A stretch of DNA of 5,072 bases from Phycisphaerae bacterium (GCA_030432455.1 JAUIHC010000251.1:1-5072), one strand, 5' to 3'. Numbered from the stretch's first letter, positions 1-4,980 are shown. Notes: generated by a model not told the origin, from the sequence alone. Made by a program: numbers and translations.

Positions 1-80
1 CCGGCGCACGCGGCCTCGAGGCGGTCGGGCCAGACGGCGATCTCGTCCCCGATCGACGACTCGCGATCGTCACCGGTCAC
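1..80 (-). CDS. Partial gene start downstream of nadC, unidentified
   Basis: On the minus strand a GTG codon at 80-78 overlaps the nadC stop codon at 79-77, giving the four-base GTGA overlap typical of translationally coupled genes. The frame stays open to the window edge for 26 codons. The visible protein begins VTGDDRESSIGDEIAVWPDR and continues LEAACA. Its codons end mostly in G or C, like the neighbours. Too little is present to name a family. Genes after nadC in bacteria are sometimes birA (biotin-protein ligase), but nothing visible here demonstrates that. The overlap and the coding-like composition support a real gene; the identity is open. Confidence 0.5.
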   Translation of the reverse strand, partial: MTGDDRESSIGDEIAVWPDRLEAACA

Positions 81-1006
81 CCGACGTCGAGCCCGAAGTC
101 GACCTGCACCGCGGAGTGCGTGATCGCCCCGACCGCGATGCGATCGACGCCGGTCTCCGCCACCGCCCGCACGGAGTCGAGGGTCACGCCGCCCGAGGCT
201 TCGAGCAGCAGCGCCCGGCGTCGCTCGTTGCGACGACCGACCGCCCGACGCATGCCCGCGAGATCCATGTTGTCGAGCAGCACGATGTCCACGGTTCCCG
301 AGGGCAGGTCGAGCACCGCCTCGAACTGCTCCAGATCGTCCACCTCGATCTCGATGAACCGCGGTCGCATCTGCTCGCGACACGCCATCGCGGCCGACTC
401 GACCGCCTCCGCGAACCCGTCGCCGAGACCGGCAAGATGGTTGTCCTTGATGAGCACCGCGTCGTGCAGCCCGATGCGATGCAACCGCCCGCCGCCGCAG
501 CGGACCGCGTACTTCTCGATGGTGCGAAGGCCGGGCGTGGTCTTGCGGGTGTCCACGATGACCGCGTCGGTGCCCGCAACCGCATCGACGAACCGCGAGG
601 TCGCGGTCGCGACCCCCGAGGCACGGCCGAGAAGGTTGAGCAGCGTGCGTTCGACGGGAAGGATCGCGGAGAGCGGTCCGCGGACCTCCATCACCCGCAT
701 CCCGGGCTCGACCCGATCGCCGTCCACGGCGAGCGGTTCGGTCTCGATGGTCCCCGCGGCCCGGGCCGCGATGCGACGCACGATCGGCAGACCGCAGAGA
801 ACCCCGTGCTGGCGGGATCGGATCTCGGCCCGAACGGTGGCGTCGGGCGGGATGAATGCGGAGGTCGTGAGGTCGCCCGCATCACCGAAGTCCTCGGCGA
901 GCCAGCGGTCGATCGCCGGGTCGAGCGACGGCGCGACCAGTCGCTCGTAGAGGTCGTCGATGGAGCAGGCGCCGTAGGGCTCGAATTGATGGTGCTGATT
1001 GGACAC
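77..1006 (-). CDS. nadC: Nicotinate-nucleotide pyrophosphorylase (quinolinate phosphoribosyltransferase)
   Basis: This cytosolic enzyme of de novo NAD synthesis converts quinolinate and PRPP to nicotinate mononucleotide, CO2 and pyrophosphate. From the GTG at 1006 the protein is 309 residues, close to the usual 280-300. The N-terminal domain carries EDFGDAGDLTT (about 38-48). The barrel domain carries ERTLLNLLGRASG (119-131), the signature DTRKTTPGLR (152-161) followed by EKYAV, GGG and HR (176-177), then LIKDNH (185-190), IEIEVD (218-223), LLDNM (243-247), EASGG (269-273) and VGAITHS (292-298). These match the phosphate- and quinolinate-binding motifs of the family, and nothing key is missing. 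The start is uncertain: a GTG at 1051 gives 324 residues and an ATG at 1123 gives 348, the latter adding a Gly/Arg/Ser-rich low-complexity leader. I prefer 1006 because conserved sequence begins only about 20 residues later and the divergent gene starts at 1122. None of the starts has a strong ribosome binding site. Confidence 0.93.
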   Translation of the reverse strand: MSNQHHQFEPYGACSIDDLYERLVAPSLDPAIDRWLAEDFGDAGDLTTSAFIPPDATVRAEIRSRQHGVLCGLPIVRRIAARAAGTIETEPLAVDGDRVEPGMRVMEVRGPLSAILPVERTLLNLLGRASGVATATSRFVDAVAGTDAVIVDTRKTTPGLRTIEKYAVRCGGGRLHRIGLHDAVLIKDNHLAGLGDGFAEAVESAAMACREQMRPRFIEIEVDDLEQFEAVLDLPSGTVDIVLLDNMDLAGMRRAVGRRNERRRALLLEASGGVTLDSVRAVAETGVDRIAVGAITHSAVQVDFGLDVG

Positions 1007-1121
1007 GGAGGTCGTGTGCTCGCTCGGGTGCCTGGAAACGCCGCAGGACACCCCGCGACCACCACTACTACTACCACCACCACGACTTCCACCACGACCA
1101 CGCCCACTACCATTCTCCCCC
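1007..1121. promoter_or_regulatory. Divergent nadC/HIT spacer, probable bidirectional promoter region
   Basis: These 115 bases lie between the preferred start codons of two divergent genes, so both promoters should be here. For the plus-strand gene, TACCAT at 1108-1113 matches four of six bases of a -10 box and sits eight bases before the ATG, a spacing that would give a leaderless or nearly leaderless transcript. That agrees with the lack of any Shine-Dalgarno sequence before 1122. I see no good -35 element. Most of the spacer is an ACN triplet tract. The promoter assignment is weak. Confidence 0.3.
1058..1114. repeat. ACN triplet low-complexity tract
   Basis: Nineteen consecutive triplets are almost all ACC, ACT or ACG on the plus strand; exceptions are TCC at 1088, CCC at 1103 and the final ATT at 1112. 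The cleanest part is 1058-1083. On the minus strand it reads as GGT/AGT/CGT triplets. If nadC started at 1123, these would encode an in-frame Gly/Ser/Arg-rich segment (roughly GSGRGRGGSRGGGSSSGGRG). It may be a degenerate microsatellite inside the divergent spacer, or the code for a disordered N-terminal tail. Confidence 0.75.
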
Positions 1122-1538
1122 ATGACGATCTTCTCAGCGATCCTCGCCGGCGACATCCCCTGCCATCGCGTCTTCGAGAACGAGCACGTCCTCGCGTTCC
1201 TCGACATCGGGCCGCTCAGTCGCGGGCATGTGCTGGTCATCCCGAAGGAGGCGAAGGCCACGCTCGGGGAGTTGTCCGACGAGTCGGCGGCCGAACTCGG
1301 GCGGGTGCTGCCGCGGCTCTGTCGGGCGGTCTGCGCCGCGACCGGGGCCGAGAGCTACAACCTGCTCCAGAACAACGGAGCCGACGCCCATCAGGCGGTG
1401 ATGCATGTGCACATCCACATCATCCCCCGCTTCCCGGATCGGGCCGAGGGCGACGGACTGCATCTCTCGTGGCGACCGGGAACGCTCGAGGACGGCGCCG
1501 GACTGGCGGCCTCGATCGCCGCCGCGATCGACGGCTGA
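1122..1538 (+). CDS. HIT family (histidine triad) nucleotide-binding protein
   Basis: The 138-residue protein has the normal length for a bacterial HIT/HINT protein. These are small cytosolic nucleotide hydrolases or transferases that act on phosphoramidate or phosphoanhydride bonds of purine nucleotides. The N-terminus MTIFSAILAGDIPCHRVFEN, followed by HVLAFLDI, is the classic family opening. LSRGHVLVIPKE (32-43) and NNGADAHQAV (84-93) follow, then the histidine triad HVHIHII (95-101), whose middle histidine (H97) or last histidine (H99) lies in the catalytic pocket, and PRF. The ATG at 1122 is chosen because the conserved sequence starts at its first residue. A farther in-frame ATG at 999 would only add proline-rich translation of the spacer. 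No Shine-Dalgarno sequence precedes it. The exact subfamily and substrate cannot be told from sequence alone. Confidence 0.93.
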   Translation: MTIFSAILAGDIPCHRVFENEHVLAFLDIGPLSRGHVLVIPKEAKATLGELSDESAAELGRVLPRLCRAVCAATGAESYNLLQNNGADAHQAVMHVHIHIIPRFPDRAEGDGLHLSWRPGTLEDGAGLAASIAAAIDG

Positions 1539-1549
1539 GCGGCGTCCCG

Positions 1550-2455
1550 TCACCCGGCCCCGACGAATCGAACCACGCCCCAGCGACTCGGGACGTGCAT
1601 GTTGATCTCCCACTGCGGGGTCCACGTCCAGTTGTGCTCGGGGCGTCCGTCGATCTTCCGGTACGCCCCGTCCACGACCTCGAGATCCCACTCGACCCGC
1701 GAGAAGTTGATCCGCCACGCCTCGCCGACCACCGGCACCGGCTCGCGACGCTGCTCGCGGATCGGAGCGAGGGTCCAGGGCGAACCGTCCTCGCAGGTGG
1801 TTGGAGGTCGAAGATCCTCGAAGGGGATGGCCAGTTCGACGACCCACCCCCGATCGCGGTCGGAGGGATCGTTCACCGTGCCGTCGGTGTGGATCGACCA
1901 GCGGAGTCCGTCGCAGTCCCACCCGTGCTCCGCCGGACCGCCCCGCCGATACGCCCGGTGCAGGAACAGGTCGAAGATGGTCCCGAGCACATTGATCTCG
2001 ATCTCGTAGTACTCGTCCTCGTCGCCGTCGGGATCGATGAAGACCTCGAAGTCGTGCTCGTGGAAGACGATCATGTCCCGCCGGTCGTAGGTCGCCCAGA
2101 GGTCGGGTTCGGCCATCTCGGCGGCGATGTAGAGGTTCGACTCGTCCCAGAGCATCTTGGCCCGCGTGCGGAAGGACGGCGTCGGCCGGGTCGCGCCCTC
2201 GATGTCGCCGAAGTCGACGGTCCACGGGGCGGCGGCCCAGACGCCCGCCTCGAGGTCACCATCGAAGGCCGGCGGGGAACTGGTGAACCGACACGCGTAC
2301 TCCAGCGGCGGATGCTCGACCGGAACCGTCGGCACCTCGATGGAGTCGCCGCGGGTGGGTGACGTGACCGCGACGGGCGGGGTGCCGCATCCGACGATCC
2401 CGAGAAGAAGGGCGACGCATCCCAGGCGATGCACGATCCGGAGCGAGTCGATCAT
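1550..2455 (-). CDS. Lipoprotein with family-9-like carbohydrate-binding domain
   Basis: The 301-residue protein starts at the ATG at 2455, chosen because it gives a typical lipoprotein signal peptide: basic MIDSLRIVHR, hydrophobic LGCVALLLG, then the lipobox IVGC with lipidated Cys23 followed by Gly, so it is probably anchored in an envelope membrane. A Pro/Thr-rich linker (about 25-50) leads to a domain covering about 53-299. It has the features of the CBM9-like family: PAFDGDLEAGVWAAAPWT (62-79), DIEGATRPTPSFRTRAKMLW (84-103), LYIAAEM (108-114), HDFEVFIDPDGDEDEYYEIE (134-153), NDPSDRDRGWVVELAIP (195-211), WRINFSRVEW (247-256) and NWTWTPQWEINMH (275-287). Family members occur in planctomycetes and Bacteroidetes, often near polysaccharide-degradation genes; here there is no catalytic domain and no such neighbour, so binding to a sugar is inferred only from the fold. 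It converges on the HIT gene with an 11-base gap. Confidence 0.85.
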   Translation of the reverse strand: MIDSLRIVHRLGCVALLLGIVGCGTPPVAVTSPTRGDSIEVPTVPVEHPPLEYACRFTSSPPAFDGDLEAGVWAAAPWTVDFGDIEGATRPTPSFRTRAKMLWDESNLYIAAEMAEPDLWATYDRRDMIVFHEHDFEVFIDPDGDEDEYYEIEINVLGTIFDLFLHRAYRRGGPAEHGWDCDGLRWSIHTDGTVNDPSDRDRGWVVELAIPFEDLRPPTTCEDGSPWTLAPIREQRREPVPVVGEAWRINFSRVEWDLEVVDGAYRKIDGRPEHNWTWTPQWEINMHVPSRWGVVRFVGAG

Positions 2456-2785
2456 GGCCGACACGGTAGCCCCAGCGACCGGCGGGATCGGGCCAGGCCA
2501 TGTGTGCGGGCATGCCCGAGAAAAATCACCCTGTCGTTTGACACCCCCCAATCACGGCGCATCTTCCGAGCACTGACCCGTCGGCCCAGCCGGCACGGAG
2601 AAGGGTCGGGAAATGGGAACAACTCAGATGGCCCGATGTCGGCGCCTCTTCCGCATCCGCGAGTTCGCGGTCGGATCCGAGTGAGTTCTCGTTTCGCACC
2701 TGCGATACATCACCACTCGGTCCACGGACCCTGGCGACCGATCCTCGGGAACGACGGATCGCGTCATCGCGTTCCGCCGCTTCCC

Positions 2786-2807
2786 CCGGAAGCCTGCGTG
2801 CTTCCGG
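2786..2807 (+). other. Perfect 8-bp stem-loop
   Basis: The arms CCGGAAGC (2786-2793) and GCTTCCGG (2800-2807) are perfectly complementary around the six-base loop CTGCGT. No T-run follows, so it does not look like an intrinsic terminator. It lies 39 bases before the ATG at 2846 and could be part of a structured leader. Confidence 0.6.
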
Positions 2808-2825
2808 CACCACCGGGTGGATGCT

Positions 2826-2840
2826 CCTCGCTTCGCGAGG
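2826..2840 (+). promoter_or_regulatory. Hairpin overlapping the possible ribosome binding site of the 2846 start
   Basis: The arms CCTCGC (2826-2831) and GCGAGG (2835-2840) pair around the loop TTC. The 3' arm contains GAGG at 2837-2840, five bases before the ATG at 2846, which is the only Shine-Dalgarno-like sequence for that start. If that start is used, the ribosome binding site would be partly hidden in the stem. The pairing is visible in the sequence; the regulatory role is inference. Confidence 0.35.
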
Positions 2841-2845
2841 TCGTC

Positions 2846-3514
2846 ATGACGCGATCGCGTCACCGGTATCCCCTTGCCGTCGCGGTGACGGCGAGGCCCA
2901 TGAGACGGCCGATCCACTCGGATCGGCCTCGGATGCACAAGGCGGCCCGTCCCGTGACCTCGACTCCCCTCCATCTCGTCGGCAGCTTCGAAGATCTTCG
3001 CGACCGGTTGGTCGTCCAGGTCGAACTCGATCGTCACACGGGCGAGGTGATGTCGATCTCGGGCGATCGCGATGCCATCCGGCGCACCTGCTCCCTTCTC
3101 CTCGACGCCATCGAGTCGACGCGGATGCGTGACGACGAGGCCGCCACCGACGGGCCCCGGCGTCTGAGTGATCGGGAGGTCCGCGATCGGGCCCGCCCGG
3201 AGAACATCCTGGCGGCCCTCCGTCGGGACCGCGAGCGCCGGTCGGTGACGGCATCGAAGGACACCGGGACGGAGGTTCACGGAGGCCTGCCTCCGGTCGA
3301 GCACCGTGACGAGCCCACGACGACCGGGTCCCCACTCGGCGACGAGCACGGAGAGACCGTCACCGCCGACTCCTCGGACGCGGACATGGTCACCACGCGT
3401 GCCTCGATCCTTCCATGGGGAACGGAGCGGGGTCGATCGTCCCGGGACTTCGTGGAAGGGCCGACCGGGCGGCTTCGGCTGGTGCCGGCCCCGATGCGGG
3501 CGATCGCCACCTGA
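2846..3514 (+). CDS. Hypothetical protein, no recognised family
   Basis: I do not recognise this 222-residue protein. The best support for coding is the middle part. Residues about 41-95 (PLHLVGSFEDLRDRLVVQVE, then LDRHTGEVMSI and AIRRTCSLLLDAI) alternate hydrophobic and charged residues as in a small strand-strand-helix fold. Third codon positions from about 2933 to 3510 are mostly G or C. A charged helix follows (about 108-133, rich in Arg, Asp and Glu), then a Thr/Asp/Gly/Ser-rich, probably disordered tail to residue 222. There is no signal peptide or membrane segment, so it is probably cytosolic. The start is uncertain. ATG 2846 has GAGG five bases upstream. ATG 2900 also has GAGG upstream, at three bases. 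ATG 2933 has none, but fits better where coding-like composition begins and would give 193 residues. The basic, motif-free first 30 residues may be untranslated. An open minus-strand frame across the same region looks like a shadow. Confidence 0.5.
   Translation: MTRSRHRYPLAVAVTARPMRRPIHSDRPRMHKAARPVTSTPLHLVGSFEDLRDRLVVQVELDRHTGEVMSISGDRDAIRRTCSLLLDAIESTRMRDDEAATDGPRRLSDREVRDRARPENILAALRRDRERRSVTASKDTGTEVHGGLPPVEHRDEPTTTGSPLGDEHGETVTADSSDADMVTTRASILPWGTERGRSSRDFVEGPTGRLRLVPAPMRAIAT
2847..2862. repeat. 16-bp perfect palindrome TGACGCGATCGCGTCA
   Basis: The sequence is self-complementary over 16 bases and is centred on GCGATCGC. It starts one base inside the ATG at 2846. Perfect dyads of this size are typical of binding sites for dimeric regulators, although no partner is visible here. 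Confidence 0.6.
2907..2928 (+). other. Perfect 9-bp stem-loop before ATG 2933
   Basis: GGCCGATCC (2907-2915) pairs perfectly with GGATCGGCC (2920-2928) around the loop ACTC. It ends four bases before the alternative start ATG at 2933. If translation begins there, the hairpin sits where the ribosome would bind. If translation begins at 2846, it is inside the coding sequence. Confidence 0.6.
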
Positions 3515-3861
3515 CGCACCTGCTCGGCGTCACCTCCTCGCCTCGGTCCGAGACCCGCTCCGACGACAGACGAGGCCCATGCCATGGCGATCGCAGAACC
3601 TGCCCGAAGAGCCGAGGCGTGGACGGACGACGCGGCTGTCGCCTCGGCCACCCATCGACCGCCGAACGACTCCGGCCTCCGGCCGACGACCTCGTCGCGG
3701 GGTCCACTGGAGCACCGGATCGCCGATCGATCGGAATCGCCGCCGATGGCACTTTCTTTATCGGACTACACTTGGCCTCCGAAGGGTGCTCGCCTGCTGT
3801 TTTTCAGCAAAGTCGATGACGGAGTCTTGCATCGAGCACAGGAGCCATTGACAATCGCCGG

Positions 3862-3885
3862 GTCGGCGTGGCGTGAGACGCCGAC
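3862..3885 (+). other. 8-bp stem-loop in the leader region
   Basis: GTCGGCGT (3862-3869) pairs perfectly with ACGCCGAC (3878-3885) around the eight-base loop GGCGTGAG. It lies just after the possible promoter elements at 3827-3855, about 300 bases before the next start codon. No T-run follows, so a terminator role is unlikely. Confidence 0.5.
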
Positions 3886-4168
3886 ACCGCTTTCTTGGCG
3901 GGGAACACCCCTCACGCATCCGACGAGGCCTCCCGCAGCCGACTCGGATCCTCCCTCTCTTCCCAGTTCCTGTTTCCTCCAAGACCTGCTTCCCACAGGT
4001 TCGGAGCACAGACCCTGGCAAGCGTCCTTGCTCGGTGAGCCCTTCATCGGGTCGCGGGGCCGTCCGAGGAGTCTCCTCCGAGGACACGTTCTCCCTCTGG
4101 CCAGGGGGTGCAGCCACGGCTCCCCCATCTTCGAAGACTCGTGGCACTACGTTTCCCTTTTCCCCTTT

Positions 4169-4173
4169 AGGAG
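4169..4173 (+). promoter_or_regulatory. Strong Shine-Dalgarno site after a pyrimidine tract
   Basis: AGGAG at 4169-4173 is ten bases before the ATG at 4184 and decides that start over the many upstream in-frame codons. It is immediately preceded by 17 uninterrupted pyrimidines (4152-4168), an unstructured stretch that could help ribosome loading. The HIT, nadC and lipoprotein genes in this window lack a comparable site. Confidence 0.8.
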
Positions 4174-4183
4174 AAGATCAGAC

Positions 4184-4873
4184 ATGCGAAGCACCATGCT
4201 CCTCGGTGCGGGCCTCACTGCTGCGGTTGCGACCGCCGCCTCCGCCAGCATCACCGGCGCCGTCGTCGTCAGCTACTCGGTCACCGCCGCCGACTTCGGT
4301 GGCGCCGATGTCACCGTCAACGTCCAGGACCTCTACATGACGTCCAACGACGCGGCCGACGTCATGCTGAACGTCTACAACCTGACCCTCAGCGGCACCG
4401 CCAGCGGCATCACCTACTTCCAGAGCTTCACCGGCACCGGCTGGACCCCCACCAACCTCGGTGGTCCCTTCGATACCGCCGCGCTCCAGTCGGCCGACTC
4501 GTTCGTCACCATCGGTGGCTTCGACTTCGCCAACCCCCTCCAGACCCCGGGCGCGGGTGCCGGCACCGGCCTCGACCCCAACTTCGGCGGCAACACCGCC
4601 GGTGCCCCCGGCGCCCTCGCCGGTTGGTACAACGGATCGCCCCCGAGCCTCAACGGCCAGGTCGGCGACACCGCCGCCGGTCTCGGCGTCCTCGTCGGTC
4701 GCTTCACCTACGACGGTGACTTCGACCTCACCGGCTCGACCCTCGAGGTCACCTGGAACCAGGGTCTCGGCACCCCGGGCCAGCAGGCCGGCTTCACCGT
4801 GGTCCCCGCCCCCGGCGCCATGGCCCTCCTCGGCCTCGCCGGCATCGCGGGCCGTCGTCGTCGCAACGGCTGA
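4184..4873 (+). CDS. Secreted protein with PAP-type PEP-CTERM sorting tail
   Basis: The 229-residue protein begins with a Sec signal peptide (MRSTMLLGAGLTAAVATAAS, then A21) with a likely cleavage after ASA at residue 21. The tail has the tripartite PEP-CTERM layout: VPAPG (207-211, PAP replacing PEP), a short hydrophobic stretch AMALLGLAGIAG (212-223) and RRRR (224-227). In this family an exosortase recognises the tail and the protein is processed for the envelope or exported. The middle region (about 23-205) is Gly/Thr/Asp/Asn-rich and predicted to be mainly beta; I recognise no named domain. It contains no Cys, Lys or His, and between residues 3 and 223 only one Arg, against 13 Asp and one Glu, so it is strongly acidic. 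Codons end overwhelmingly in C (all Phe TTC, Tyr TAC, Asn AAC, Ile ATC), which with the strong ribosome binding site suggests high expression. It appears to be a single-gene unit closed by the terminator at 4916. Confidence 0.88.
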   Translation: MRSTMLLGAGLTAAVATAASASITGAVVVSYSVTAADFGGADVTVNVQDLYMTSNDAADVMLNVYNLTLSGTASGITYFQSFTGTGWTPTNLGGPFDTAALQSADSFVTIGGFDFANPLQTPGAGAGTGLDPNFGGNTAGAPGALAGWYNGSPPSLNGQVGDTAAGLGVLVGRFTYDGDFDLTGSTLEVTWNQGLGTPGQQAGFTVVPAPGAMALLGLAGIAGRRRRNG

Positions 4874-4915
4874 TACCAGCCCACGCACACGACGATCCCA
4901 CGGATCGCACGATCA

Positions 4916-4950
4916 AGCAGCCCCCCGGCCTTCGGCCGGGGGGCTGTTCA
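4916..4950 (+). terminator. Intrinsic terminator of the PAP/PEP-CTERM gene
   Basis: A perfect 13-bp stem pairs 4918-4930 (CAGCCCCCCGGCC) with 4934-4946 (GGCCGGGGGGCTG) around the loop TTC, with possible weak extra pairs outside. It begins 44 bases after the stop codon. The T-tract that follows is short and interrupted (TTCATT), so termination may be less than complete, but the stem is the most stable one I can see in the window. Confidence 0.85.
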
Positions 4951-4980
4951 TTCCCCGGGGCCCGTTCGTCATCGTCCATT

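Larger units (their letters stand above)
2456..2845. other. Gene-poor stretch with several short inverted repeats
   Basis: I find no convincing coding sequence in these 390 bases. Translations in all frames are rich in Arg, Pro and Ser with no recognisable motif. The part nearest 2455 should contain the promoter of the lipoprotein gene, and a 12-base palindrome CGGGCATGCCCG lies at 2507-2518, 52 bases upstream of its start. A perfect TTGACA is at 2538-2543 on the plus strand, but no -10 element follows at a usual distance. From about 2657 onward there are closely spaced hairpins, which continue into the next gene. Confidence 0.5.
3515..4183 (+). other. 669-bp non-coding region upstream of the secreted-protein gene
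   Basis: No frame here shows convincing coding character. The frame that joins the downstream gene is open from 3584, but its translation is a low-information mix of Arg, Pro and Ser, with rare codons and no motif, and the signal peptide only starts at 4184. Two relatively A/T-rich patches lie at about 3750-3775 and 3796-3812. Possible but weak promoter elements are TTGCAT (3827-3832) with GACAAT (3850-3855) at a 17-base spacing; a perfect TTGACA at 3848-3853 has no matching -10. Hairpins include 3795-3809 (TGCTG/CAGCA), 3862-3885 (8-bp stem) and 4104-4126 (a G5/C5 stem with a bulge). The stretch from 3946 to 3980 is pyrimidine-rich. A long structured leader or a small RNA gene are both possible. 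Confidence 0.5.

Noticed and set aside
1134..2225. A 363-codon minus-strand frame across the HIT and lipoprotein genes
   Set aside because: Arg-rich translation without motifs, in conflict with two genes whose family motifs are clear.
116..2362. A 748-codon open frame on the plus strand, the longest in the window
   Set aside because: It runs antisense through nadC and the lipoprotein gene and out of frame through the HIT gene. Its translation is Arg/Pro/Asp/His-rich with a Thr-only stretch from the ACN tract. It is a shadow produced by high GC content.
2538..2566. TTGACA on the plus strand as a promoter for the hypothetical gene
   Set aside because: The bases 17 positions downstream (ATCTTC) do not resemble a -10 box, and the distance to the gene is about 280 bases or more.
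2786..2807. Hairpin considered as an intrinsic terminator
   Set aside because: No T-run follows on either strand.
2624..3349. A 241-codon minus-strand frame opposite the hypothetical gene
   Set aside because: It has less coding-like composition than the plus-strand frame and its translation is dominated by Arg, Gly and Pro. I kept the plus strand, with limited confidence.
3277..3651. A 124-codon minus-strand frame with an Ala-rich, signal-peptide-like start
   Set aside because: It lies opposite the 3' end of the hypothetical gene and the following gap. There is no ribosome binding site or family motif, and the Ala/Ser richness follows from GC content.
3584..4183. In-frame N-terminal extension of the PAP/PEP-CTERM protein
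   Set aside because: The signal peptide, strong Shine-Dalgarno site and sharp codon-bias change all place the start at 4184. The upstream translation looks random.
2429..4873. A single long gene (hypothetical plus secreted protein) broken by the stop at 3512-3514, since both share a frame
   Set aside because: The 3515-4183 stretch has no coding character and the second gene has its own start signals, so the shared frame is a one-in-three coincidence.
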